Shown: positions 11,641 to 22,264 of the stretch, piece by piece
Position numbering within the stretch: position 1 is the stretch's first letter
How the letters are laid out: each line of letters opens with the position of its first letter
Source of the DNA: Zhengitettix transpicula
Taxonomy: Eukaryota; Arthropoda; Insecta; Orthoptera; Tetrigidae
Reading direction: 5' to 3'
Assembly: GCA_037074705.1 (NCBI GenBank)
Contig: CM073591.1
Span: forward strand, 60,886,897 to 60,950,896
Length of the DNA: 64,000 nt
Made by a program: the position numbers and the translations under genes
Notes under the pieces: model-generated
Told to the model about the DNA's origin: nothing
Database searches by the model: none
What the model saw: the letters and a program-made list of their open reading frames with translations, nothing else

Positions 11641-11830
11641 ATGCTTCAGTATTTAGCCTGTATTGGTCAAGAACAGAACAAAAAACGTAATCAAGACACA
11701 GCGTTTATTTGTTGTAATATACAGCCATTACATGTCAGCAACGTACAAGAGATACAGAATATTTATTTTCGATTAAAATTGCATTTTTTTAAATACAGGA
11801 GTTTGGTCCCCGTAGCAGGGTACACGTAGG

Positions 11831-12123
11831 TTAGGAATCACCAGCCATGACGACGACGCTGGTGGCCTCGCCGAGCTGGATCTCCTCGGTGGGCGGCTGC
11901 TGGAGGTGCAGCTGCGTGGAGCCGACGTCTGGCCCCGATCCTGGACCGCCACCGCCGCGACGACGTTTGTCGTCCGCCGCCGTCTGGCAGCACAGTTGGC
12001 GGAACACGCAGATATAGCACACGACCAGCGCCACAACCAACAGCAAGCCCAACGCCAAAGACAACACCACGGACACGCTCACGTACTCCGACATGGCGTC
12101 CGCGAGAGACGCTCAACACCATC
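11831..12123 (-). CDS. Terminal exon of a small single-pass membrane protein (copy B)
   Basis: The ATG at 12094 starts an 87-residue protein ending at a TAA (11831-11833). After six N-terminal residues comes a strongly hydrophobic segment (about residues 7-28), then CYICVFRQLCC, a basic stretch KRRRGGGG, and a polar Gln/Pro/Thr-rich tail ending VVVMAGDS. The cysteines just after the helix could be palmitoylation sites (inference). A splice acceptor (ttggtttcag) precedes the exon at 12124, so at least one non-coding 5' exon is expected. Base composition is far more GC-rich than the surroundings, as expected for a selected exon. An upstream out-of-frame ATG (12122) overlaps the start. The helix and cysteine pattern is repeated in the exon at 17658-17800. 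I do not recognise the family. Confidence 0.65.
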
Positions 12124-12259
12124 CTGAAACCAATATTCTTGCTTCAGATGTGACCAGCCAACTAAATAACATCTGAACTGCGCTGTAAGAAACATGGAAT
12201 ATATAGTTTCTATGAATAAAATAATCGTAATATGCTTGAGTAGACTCATACAATGAATA

Positions 12260-13566
12260 CAGAGGGGCCCAAAAAAATGTATCCACTGGTTAACAGTCCG
12301 TAACTTGCAAACTTATTGACGAAGTTGTCTCTTTTTTGGTAGTGTAATAGTTTGTAGTTCCGCCAATCGCCACACAAACGTTGCATTGCGTTTTTTTTTG
12401 TCAGAGTACAGTCGCCAGGTAGTTAGTGTTTTATTGTTAGTTGTTCCCTGTTACTCGAGTAAACATGGCTGGCGTAAGGCTTACATTTGATGAAAGGAAG
12501 TCTGTTTTAAAGTGGTATTTTAAGTACGAAAACATTAATGAGGTTCAACGGCAATGGCGAAATGTGTATCAAACAGAGCCACCGACACGTTTAACGATTC
12601 GTCGCATTCGAGACAAATTTGAAGCCGAATGCTGTGTTAAAGATGTACACAAACAACGATCTGGACGACACGTAACAGTAACAAGTCCCATCTTCTGTTA
12701 CAATTCACCCGCTCACCACAGAAGTCTGTGTGTCCGTGAAACTGGAATAAGTCGCTCATGTGTTCAGCAAAGTGGAAGTGCTACATCCCAAGATTGGTAC
12801 ACGCAATGAACGAGGACGATTCAGATGGAGTACAGCGAGTGGTTTAATAACATGGTGCGCAACGATGAAGAGCTTGCGGAGATGATAGTGTGGTCTGATG
12901 AGGCACAGTTCAAACTCAATGGTACAGTAAATCGCCACAACTGCATCTACTGGGTCGCCGAAAATCCAAACGTCCATGTAGACAAAGCCAGGAGTAAATG
13001 TGTGGTGTGGGTTGTCTTACCGGGGCCATTCTTCTTTGACAGGTACAGTTACCGGTGAGTTGTACCTTCAGAAGCTTCAAACATCTCTTTTACCTGCCAT
13101 CCAAGACTTGTATGGAGACGAAAGATTTTACTTTCAACAAGATGGTGCCCCAGCCCACTACCACAATCGTGTTAGGGCTTATCTCGACGAAAATCTACCA
13201 GGAAGATGGATAGGCCGTAGAGGTGCTGTAGGGTATCCACCACGTTCCCTCTGGACTTTTACCTGTGGGGAACACTAAAGGACGTCGTTTATCGACAAAA
13301 ACCACGCACATTGAATGAACTTTGAGAATCCATCGTACTTTAATGTGCAAATATCCAACTAAACACGTTGCAGTCAGTAGTTCGTGCTGCAGTTCGGCGA
13401 CATCGTTTGTGTGTGGATGTTAATGGTGACCATTTCGAACACCTACAGTGATATCTTTAAGTTGGACTTGAAGAGCTACACTTTCTCCAAAAATGAGACA
13501 ACTCCGTCAATTAGTTCGCAAGTTATGGACGGTTAACCAGTGAATACATTTTTTTGGGCCCCTCTG
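12260..13566 (+). mobile_element. Complete Tc1/mariner-class element with ~65-bp TIRs and TA duplication
   Basis: The left end reads CAGAGGGGCCCAAAAAAATG and the right end is its reverse complement. The similarity extends about 65 bp with four or five mismatches (12260-12325 against 13500-13566). The element is flanked by TA on both sides (12258-12259 and 13567-13568), the target duplication of the IS630-Tc1-mariner superfamily. At 1307 bp it is full length for this class. It lies between the two membrane-protein exons, in what would be intron or intergenic DNA. Confidence 0.95.
12465..13330 (+). pseudogene. Broken Tc1/mariner-type transposase
   Basis: The reading starts with MAGVRLTFDERKSVLKWYFK, a helix-turn-helix N-terminus of the type found in DUF4817-like transposases. 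The first catalytic Asp is in VWSDEAQFKLNG (about 12888) and the second in YFQQDGAPAHY (about 13131). The reading needs at least three frame changes. Near 13245 the coding runs straight from the PPRS codons into LDFYLWGTLKDVVY-like sequence, and the short block that should hold the third catalytic Asp is missing. The transposase is therefore dead, although the TIRs are still well matched. Confidence 0.88.
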
Positions 13567-13568
13567 TA

Positions 13569-15990
13569 TTTTTTCTGAACATCTTCGATGTTCAGGACAT
13601 TAAGACGGAAAACCAAGAAGTGAGAGTACTTTAATAAAATACTGACAGATGGATGAAATAAATAACTCAAGTATCCAAAATAATAACGACTGATGTTCCA
13701 AGCGGAATATATTCTTTATCAGAATTTTAGTTTAATTTTTAAAAGAAATAAAAAAATCGCTTTAGGATATTCATTGCCAAATATTGAATGGGATGAAGGA
13801 AAAATATTTACATGTGCATATACACTTGTTTGGTTTCAGTTAGTTGGAGAAACAGTCGGATATGTAATTCTCAGGGTTTATCATGAACGTCGATACTTAC
13901 CCCCTCCTCCCCCTCCTTCCCAGACGCGTCAAGAATTGAGACACTTATCGTGCATCTATGACTGTGGTCCTTCCGCATCTGTGCATCAGTCTCCTTCGCC
14001 GTCGTCTGTTCAAGAAGCCGTCGGTATCAGACACGTTGATGAATAAATTTGCACAGCACACTTGCTGCGTGCAAAGACCTTCATTTTATTGACCCTTTTT
14101 GGGCGGTCTTCCTGGATCAATAACCCTATGAAATTTTTCATTGCTGGAGAACGTCTCTTTCCAACGGTTCCGCATCTCAGATAAAATCCAGATGTTTATC
14201 TGGATCGTGCTTCTGCCCACACTCCAGGAATTATCTTCCCGACACGATAGCACCTTGTCAAGTTCTCAACCCTTTTAAATATATATAAATGTACACAAAA
14301 CATTTTAACCAATCATTTAACTATCGCGCTACAAGCTTAAACGAAGGAGCGCCTCATGTATACAGATGGATGATATATGACCTAAATAAGATATGGGTAT
14401 TCACTATTTAAGTTAAATAATTGGATAACAAGATTGATTTTGCCGTATGAGGAACGAGAAAGTAATATTGAAGTTTCAAGGTGAAGAGTATATTAAAAGA
14501 GAAACGTAGTTTCGGAGATGTATATATAATTGATCGGTGTACATTATTTAATAGTAGGTGGATAGTTAATTGCTATCAGTCATTCCACTTAAAGTTTAGT
14601 TCTATGTATTTTATGGATAATAGGGCACAAGGACACGTTTTGGGGTTGGTCCGTGCTTTCTATGAATGTAGATTAACAATCACCATGGTCCAGTGTTCAA
14701 GAGTTATACTCATTTGTATGAGAGCATAATATAGGTATATTATATTGTCATGTAATAAATATTCAAAAAATTCATTTATATCTTATAATGTTAGTATTTT
14801 TTTTTATTAAAAACAATTCGGACGCTGCTCCTACCATGAACATTTATATTAATGTGTTAAATTTATTATAATTTTGCTTCAATTGTTAACATTTATCTTT
14901 GCAAAGCCAAGCAAATAATTTAGAAAGCATGAAATCAATTTTAATATTCTGCGCAGTGAATTAAATCAGAAAGTTTCGATGTTGATTGTTCTTTAAAATA
15001 GGATATTATAATATTTGATCAATTTCACTTCCCCATCCAAACATTACATCCCTAAGTCATTTCATTACCGATGTACTGCACTGTTTTTACTACGTTAATT
15101 TGACTACATCATGACTAATATTAACGTCAAACAAGGAAACAATTTGAACTTTGCTCAGGAAACAATAAATAGAAACCAGTATTGACCTCCTACTTCACTG
15201 ATTTCCTTACGGATGCTGCTTACCAAGCAATTCTCTTCAGGCAAAAGCATTAAATGAATAAATATGAGAGACCGGCGTACATATGCAAACATACGTATAA
15301 ATACTTTGCTAAATCAAATCCTCGAAAAATTCCGTCTCAAATTTAGTAACTGTTTATTGCGTCAATGTTTTGCGGGGAAGTATTTACAGAAGCCGGAGGG
15401 GAAAGAAATTGGGTTTTGATATTTAGAGAATAAACTGTAGTGTGAATTGGAACGTAGTGCGTCTGTTTCCCGAAAAAAAATAATTTAGAATTCAAGAACC
15501 TGGAAGTCAACTTTAGAAATTAATGTCTTGATACGGAGGGATTTATTTTAATTGACCTAGAATTATTTAAATTAATTGGGCGTTAGTGAGTGTCCTAAGT
15601 TAATTCACAAAAATTAATTCACGAATTTTAAACCATATATAACATAATTTAATTTACTTTACTACCATTATATTTATCAACTACGAGCATGAAAGGGAGC
15701 GAATATAATTCCCTCACTCAGGGCACCTTCGTGCGTAAGAGAGACAGGCGACAACAGAGTTTACATACTTTGCTTTTGTGCTAGAACACGTGCGGCTCTT
15801 AATTCTTTCATGCTATGGCTGCCACCTATTCCAGAAAATTTGACTTTCTCCTCCGTCCTTCCTTCTTTCTCGAGTGCTGGTAGATCCGCGCAGAGTCTGT
15901 GATGTTTGCGGCCACGTTCTTGACTTGTTTTTACTGTTCCTCGTCCACCCGTTGACGCTAATACGGGTCACGGCTTCTTACGATTCCTGC
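13569..15990. other. No recognisable feature
   Basis: AT-rich DNA. An open frame at 13693-14046 has a proline run (PPPPPP) from a pyrimidine tract and looks like chance. No terminal repeats or RNA genes seen. Confidence 0.5.
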
Positions 15991-15992
15991 AT

Positions 15993-16120
15993 GTTATATC
16001 TTCTTCGATTGCTGCCTACCAAAGAACTGTTTATTCTATCATCTTCGATTCCTGGCTACCAAAAAAACTGCTTGTTTTATCATCTTCCACTGCTGGCTAC
16101 CAAAAACCTGTTCATCCAAC
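15993..16120 (+). repeat. Short tandem repeat, three ~42-bp units
   Basis: The block 'tcatcttcgattcctggcta' followed by 'ccaaaaaaactg' recurs three times with substitutions (ctgcctaccaaagaactg, ctggctaccaaaaaaactg, ctggctaccaaaaacctg). It is embedded in a pyrimidine-rich plus strand and has no coding support. Confidence 0.75.
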
Positions 16121-16448
16121 GCTCTGTCGTCCCCTCAGGTGGTCATACATTCTCTTTCATTCGCCTGATAAATTTCTCCAATCGCTATTGCCCAAAAAAA
16201 AAGAAAAAGGACGACAATTCTGGGATATTCCAAAACTCCAGGCGCAGGTATCAAAATAGAATTTGTAAGTATTGGAACTCCAACTGGGCTGTACCAATCC
16301 CTTCATATAATGGATTCCTCCCGTTTTTGACGGCGTCCGCGTTGATTAAGTTTTTCCGCTTGTTTCTACGACTGGAAAGAAAACCCATTCCGAAACAATT
16401 ACTTTCGTAAACTAATTCTTCTGGCTTTAAAATTCTAAATATAAGAAA

Positions 16449-17158
16449 TCTAATAAATAAAATAGAGTGTTTGTATGTATGTATGTATATATATTTGTTT
16501 GTGTGTATGTTCCTTATACAAATCTTCACTTTGCGACCAGGAAACAAACTCTGTCGGGATGAGACTCGTCCACCAACCCCAGGAGTGGGGGTGGACGGGG
16601 GTGGAAATATTCAAACATGTTAAAAAGCCGATATTTGAGTCTAATAAATATTTTTAGGGTTCAAAGAGATTGATAGTGTTTCTACCGATGTTACCTGACT
16701 AATTTCACTCAACCCCTTACATCAACGGAGGGTGGACATGCGTTACAAGAAAATAACGCTAATAGAATCGAGATTGGAGTCAAATCCAGTTTTATGGATG
16801 TAGCTGAGTTTAATAATGACATTCAATTGGCCATTTAACTACCAGGGGCGGGGCTACATGGGGGTAGAATTTTTCTGCAATATTAAATGGTCGATATTTG
16901 CGTGGAATAAATAATATTTGAGGTCAATGACGATTATAATGTATCTCCGTTGTTTTTTTTAAAAATGTCAACCACTTTCGGCATGAGAGCTAAGCACACA
17001 TAAGGGTCGGGGTGGAAATATTCAAAAAATGTAACCGGCCGACAACACATTAGGGATAGGGGTCGATTTGCGTTACAAAATAATAACCTAAAAAGATTGG
17101 AGTCAAATCGGGGGTTATGAATAAATGACATCTCGGGCAACGCCGGGCACACAGCTAG
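16449..17158 (+). mobile_element. Non-autonomous Helitron-like element, two internal units
   Basis: The element starts TCTAATAAATAAAATAGAG and ends CGGGCAACGCCGGGCACACAGCTAG, followed by T. A 5' TC, a 3' CTAG, a short GC-rich hairpin (about 17133-17146) some 10 nt before the end, and insertion between A and T are the standard Helitron signature. Inside are two copies of a ~300-bp unit, each with 'gattggagtcaaat' and a G-rich block such as 'ggggtggacgggggtgg'. No Rep/helicase sequence is present. Related copies lie at 43442 and 53384. Confidence 0.8.
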
Positions 17159-17657
17159 TAATTGAATGCGTTATTGTTCAACAAATTTAAGAATCACATT
17201 AATTTAATGTATTCTACAAAATTTCTTAATCCAACCCAATCATTATTGCACGAGACTGCTGTACTGTTCGAAATTACCTAAATTTTTCATTAATATAGCA
17301 CAATTTATTAAAAATAACAGTTAATTTATCCGAAAATTTAATTCTTCACACAAAACTGGAAGGTCTGTCAAGGATTGTCACTCTTATTACGGATGTTCCT
17401 TTCAAGCGATAGAATTATACTACACTTTTGCGTTACTCATGTGTTTGAATAATGGACTTTTCCGTTGGGACCGCAATGTAACAGAATATCGAACGCGGGT
17501 ATCGAAACTCACATCCTGCGTTATGTCCCAATACCACATGGGACGTAGAAAATGAACAGCCAGAATCATTTGTCTCCACAAGGGTTAACTAGATACAGCA
17601 GGGGACATACGAAAATTAGATGGTAACACGTTAGATTCATAAAATAATAGCTCTGAC

Positions 17658-17800
17658 CTATGCAGCGGACATCGTGCGCTGTACAACAGAGCTGCATGAG
17701 GACCCTGGCGTAGCAGATTACCAGACCCACCACCAGCAGCGTGACCACCGCCAGGCACGCAGCCACCACCAGAATACCCTCATCCATGACGGACGCCCAT
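17658..17800 (-). CDS. Exon of a small single-pass membrane protein (copy A)
   Basis: On the minus strand a good splice acceptor (cttcattgttgcag) precedes this exon at 17801. The coding ATG is at 17787 and gives MDEGILVVAACLAVVTLLVV, followed by GLVICYARVLMQLCC and TAHDVRCIG. A splice-donor-like ATAG/GTCAGA falls at 17657. Apart from a short N-terminus, it is a single hydrophobic helix plus the same CY..V..QLCC motif as the exon at 11831-12123. As there, an extra ATG right after the acceptor opens a tiny overlapping frame. The two could be alternative exons of one gene or tandem paralogues. The next exon downstream was not identified. Function is unknown. Confidence 0.6.
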
Positions 17801-17804
17801 CTGC

Positions 17805-20209
17805 AACAATGAAGCAAACAAATACACTCATCACGTGGCCATATTACAGAGGATATGTATTACGTCACGCAATAAAACAAAAGCAGTGTTCTGTTGGCCT
17901 CAAAAGTCAAGTACATCAACGGTCAATGACATTTTCAAAGATTACGTCAACGAAATGTGAAAATATGTAATTTGTTCGTGTGTCAGGAAGTTTTCTATGT
18001 ATTTTAACGGTATTCACATCTAAAATAATGGAAACAAACGGTAAGTTTGTCGAAACGTTCCACTTACAACTTTGGCACCGAATAACTTACAATAAACAAT
18101 ACCCACTGCATTTACAAAAAAAAAGATGTTAGATAAATGTTACTTCCAACAAGTAACGTCTACTAAATATGTCTCAGAATAAAAAATGACTTCTCAAATT
18201 TAATTGTAAGCTGGTCCAAAATAATAGCGAAATCGCAATGACCAATTCGGTGTTTGATATTTGATTTAATACCAGGACTCCATCAACACAGGACTTATTC
18301 ATCTATATAGAAATTAATTCTAACTTGAATATTACTTGGTATTCAATTAGTAACAAAGTTTGGAGTCTTTCCCATGTACTATCAAAATTTGACTGTTGAG
18401 GAAAAAATAAGAAAAATGTTTGCCTTCTTGGAATAGCTAGGTTGATGAAACTACTGTGTAAATAGTAAATACAACTATGTAACCATGGACGAAGCATATT
18501 TTTTTTACGATTGCGTTGCATGCGGAACCGAAATTTGTTTATTAGAATAACTTTAATAAATGTAATTAATAAAAATAAGAAAGATGAACCGGTTTACTTT
18601 CAGCTTTAAACGTAAACACACACAAAGTGTCTATATGCCATCAGTTTAATTTACAAAATTATTTTATCTATTTTAATTTAGAGAATAAAATTGTTTATAG
18701 ATGTCAATAAATTGTAGATAAATTAATAACTTTTTCATTACAATTTTTTCTAAAAAACGTTTACTTACTTAGTTTCGTAGTTTCTTCCAGATGGTATGAT
18801 ACACATTTTTCGAACACTGCTCGATATTATTAAATATTCTTTTCTAAAACCAACTCCTGATTTACACCTTCTGATTTCAAAGTCAGAATAGTTCAATTTA
18901 CTCGATCCCTTTTGCATGAGCTTCCATAAATTAAAGACAGAATTCGCTCACGATAATCTGATCTCCATTTACATCTGGAATTCATTTAATGGATTAACTG
19001 TATTAGTTTGAGCGAGTGATATTAAAAAAAATAAAAATTCATGGAATTCACTTCAAAATTTTTAATTATTTAATGCTATTAACAACGCGTTTGAGCTGGA
19101 ACGCAATGTAAAATTTTAATATCAAGTAAAAGTTTGTAACAAGAAAACATTGTTTTTAAGTTGTGGTAAATGTTTTATAGGCACAGCACTGGTTTCAGGA
19201 TTTCTCCAAAACGAGAGAAGCTAATTAGCTCATCATTTCCACGATTCTGGTTCGAAATTTTTACCCCGTGAACCAAACAGCCAATTAGTTGGAAACATCA
19301 GGGTTACCAACCATAGCTTTGGAGAGGATTACTTAAATTTTAACGAGTTTCATGGAAAGAAGCTTTTAATGAAATATCTATATGCGTGACAGGTAAATTC
19401 TAAATAGTTATCTGATATCATAAATCTTAGTATTTTGCATGTTAAATTTTACAGAAAGTTACTAACCTTTGAAAATTCATTAAACTCTGATTTTGCTTTT
19501 TTTTGTTTATTTGATGGTATTTATTATATGCTACCCTTTCCTCGCGCGCTGCTAATTAGCTTCAGTAATATAGCTTTGCCACTTTAGACACTTGCAGCGT
19601 ATGTGTTTATTCCGCGCTGTCTGCCGTCCCAATATCTGCGCGACTACCCTTGTTTGCCGACGCGTGCTATAGTTACCCACAAAGTAGTATTAAAACCGCA
19701 GTTATACTTGCCCCTTAACTATTTGTGAATCTTACTGACAATTAAATTCAACACGCATCTTACAAGTATGATTTATTTTTCTTTAATTATTTAAATTAAA
19801 ATGTCTTCTTAAAGAGTGGAGTCAAAACGTGACGAAATTTAAATATATTTGGTTTTAATCATCTAATAGGGTTAATATTTTAACACGTTATAATCTTCGT
19901 TGATTCTTTCGATTTACTGATTCCGTTAATCCTCTATTGAAGAAATAGAACAAGACGAAGCATACAAAGGTGTAAAATATAATTAATGAGATATACTGAA
20001 CCAGGAAAATAAATCGTCAACGAGAAAGAAAACCAAACACAAATAACAATAAGAAGTACGAAAAATACATCTATAATATAATATAAAAATAATAAATACT
20101 CAAATGAAAAAATATGGCAAATAGAATATTAGCAAATAACAAAATGACATACATGAATATATAATGCGAAAAAATGGTGATAAACATTTTAATGCCTAAT
20201 TTATACTCA

Positions 20210-20212
<3 letters not shown>
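17805..20212. other. No recognisable feature
   Basis: AT-rich DNA upstream (in gene direction) of the minus-strand exon at 17658-17800. Non-coding first exons or a promoter of that gene may lie here, but I cannot identify them. No repeat family was recognised. Confidence 0.5.

Positions 20213-20213
<1 letters not shown>

Positions 20214-20257
<44 letters not shown>
20214..20257. repeat. (TA)n microsatellite at an LTR start
   Basis: A TA run of about 44 bp that ends exactly where the LTR begins (TGTAATACC). Confidence 0.95.
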
Positions 20258-20260
<3 letters not shown>

Positions 20261-21488
20261 AATACCTAGTTAAGAAGGCCGCTCACAAAGGGAGAACTAT
20301 TAAATTGGGGGGTCTTTAGCGGCTCTTATATCTAATGTCTGACGGACATCGGAACAAGACCCCAAAGGAATAACAAAAGTTTTTTTTGACATCCAATTAT
20401 AAGATAAGGAAATGTTTATGTAACAATATTGAGTAGTTCTCTTAGCGTGTGAAAGCCGGATGAGGTCCGAACGTGGGAAATCAAAACTGTGGGAAAAAGG
20501 AATATTCTGGAGAGGGGGAAGCTAATAGGAAAGTTAGTTGGGTGCCAGAGCGCAAGGAAAGAGGACGTGGTTGCAGAGTTTGGTCATCGATAAGAGATGT
20601 AGGCATAAAGTGGACGGTTTGGGCAGTAAATAAAGCCAAAGTAATGAAGAATTTAGAAGTTAGAATTGAATAATGTTTGTGTAAGAGATTTTAGAGGAGA
20701 AAGACATAGAAGTTGATGTCATAGCTGGAAGGAGAAAGGAGTGTTAGGTTGAACACCAGATTTGAACTCTGTCTTAGTGAAGGTTGAGAGATCCAGAATA
20801 TTTTAAATAAGACAAAACGCATTGGAATTGTTAATCATACTAGACAAATTGATTGGTGGCCGCGGGCGAAACATCCATACGAGTAGTCGGAAGTCTGCAG
20901 TCTGGAGTTTGGATACTGAAAGAGTAGTGTTGTGTTGTGAAACGTGTGTCAGTAAAATGTCTATGTAAATTTTATGCACAGAGTGGCCATTATTAAAGTG
21001 AAGTGTGTTCCCGATCCCAAAAGCATAAAACTTGTAAGTAGCGATTTAAAGTAAATAATTTTGTAAACCGTAAATTAAAGGTGAAAGGTCAGATTTCGTT
21101 TCTAGTAACTTCAATAAATTGAATTTCTATATATTCTGTAAAATTCTTTCAAGGGTAATTGGATTTTTGTTCTTTCTATCAGGCCTAGTGGAGACCCTGA
21201 GATTTTGAGTTTCATTATTTGTAAAAAAAAAATAAAGGTATACATTTTCTTAAATGCCACAAAAGGTAAAATTTATTGTTAGTAAAATTTGATCTAAATG
21301 TGGCGAAATAAAGTAGAGATTTAAATTGTATTTTGTGTGAATAAATTTGTTTAGTTTTGTTAAATTTAAATTTTTGTTTAATTTAAATTTCCTTTCATTA
21401 AATATTTTAAAGTTGGTTATTACAAATTGGCTACCACAACGTGGGGCAAATTTCATTTAATTAATTATATTTAAATTTGGTTATTACA
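20258..21488 (+). mobile_element. Solo LTR, long variant, with internal primer-site-like motif
   Basis: The element begins TGTAATACCTAG and has a first end TTATTACA at 21417-21424. This is followed by TGGCTACCACAACGTGGGGC and about 40 bp more, then a second end TTATTACA at 21481-21488. The U5-like part carries the family block 'ggcctagtggagaccctgag' (21181-21200) and 'gtcagatttcgttt' (21089-21102). It is flanked by TA-rich sequence on both sides. There is no gag or pol. The upstream part (20260-20900) is diverged from the other LTRs, so this is a distinct subfamily. Confidence 0.8.
21428..21447 (+). other. Primer-binding-site-like motif between two LTR-like ends
   Basis: TGGCTACCACAACGTGGGGC sits between two TTGGTTATTACA ends that are 64 bp apart. 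Its 3' half, CAACGTGGGGC, is identical to the corresponding part of the tRNA-Lys-type gypsy primer site. Confidence 0.65.
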
Positions 21489-21489
21489 A

Positions 21490-22264
21490 TAAATATATTA
21501 ATATATATAAAACAAAGTCGGGTTAGTTACACCATTTATAACTCGAGAACAGCTGAACCGATTTTGATGGTTTCTGTTTTGTTGATTTAGTTTCAGTCCC
21601 GAATAGCGGAATAACTATTAAAACTTCGGAAAAATTCACGAAAATAAAAATTATGAAGAAAATTCTCAGATGGTGTTCTATTCTGGTTCCGGTAATGCCA
21701 GTAGATGGCGTTGTGTGAATTATTTTTTGACAGCTGATTCAGATGTGTGGTCCTTTTATTTCAGTTTGATGTTGACGAAGTGCATATTGTGAAAGGTTAT
21801 GTTGGTCAGTGTTCCCGACTTCGTGCTTCACAAACTCAAGAAAAAAAGAGAGGCAGCGCGGACAAACGGCTCAGTTGGCAATGACAAATCGTCGATGCCA
21901 CGGATCAACAACGTGATAATCTTCGACGCGCAAGAAGAAATGATTCAAGTGTTGATTTGAATCGAGTATCGTTTCAATACGATTTCACAATAGACTATTG
22001 CTCGCATCCTTTCGCTCGGATTGGCCCAATTCAGGTTGTGTGCGACCATTGCGTTGCACTGAAGTTCGCTGGAGAAACGTCTGGATTGTGTTGTCTCAGT
22101 GGCAAAGTGAAATTGCCATTATTTCCTACGCCACCTGATCCATTTCAATGTAATTATAATACTTTTAATAATTTTTGTACATTAATTGAACTTCATTCTT
22201 TTAGGGTGTATAAAATCAACATTTATTGATTATAAGGCGGTACGAAGTTCGTCGGGTCAGTTAG
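21490..22264 (+). mobile_element. Helitron with a captured/relic Rep-helicase N-terminal segment
   Basis: The 5' part has 'aacaaagtcgggttagttac' and 'ctcgagaacagctgaaccga', a common arthropod Helitron 5' region. The 3' end is 'ggcggtacgaagttcgtcgg' followed by 'gtcagttag' and T; the usual terminus is CTAG, here TTAG. The coding scrap inside belongs to the Helitron replication protein. Only ~775 bp remain, so it is a deletion derivative. It follows directly after the solo LTR. Confidence 0.78.
21870..22165 (+). pseudogene. Fragment of Helitron Rep/helicase protein, N-terminal zinc-finger region
   Basis: The frame reads LRRARRNDSSVDLNRVSFQY, continues through DYCSHPFARIGPIQVVCDHC, and ends LKFAGETSGLCC..SGKVKLP. 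The CDHC...GLCC pair with the following SGKVKLP is characteristic of the region upstream of the Helitron_like_N domain. It stops after the PTPPDPFQ stretch. The Rep HUH motif and the PIF1-like helicase are absent. Confidence 0.8.

Noticed and set aside
11838..12127. Alternative-frame ORFs over exon B (94, 87 and 73 residues)
   Set aside because: They are shadows of the GC-rich exon. Only the frame with the membrane helix and the motif shared with 17658-17800 is supported.
13693..14046. 117-residue ORF with a proline run
   Set aside because: The proline run comes from a C/T tract; no homologous pattern, splice context or codon bias was seen.
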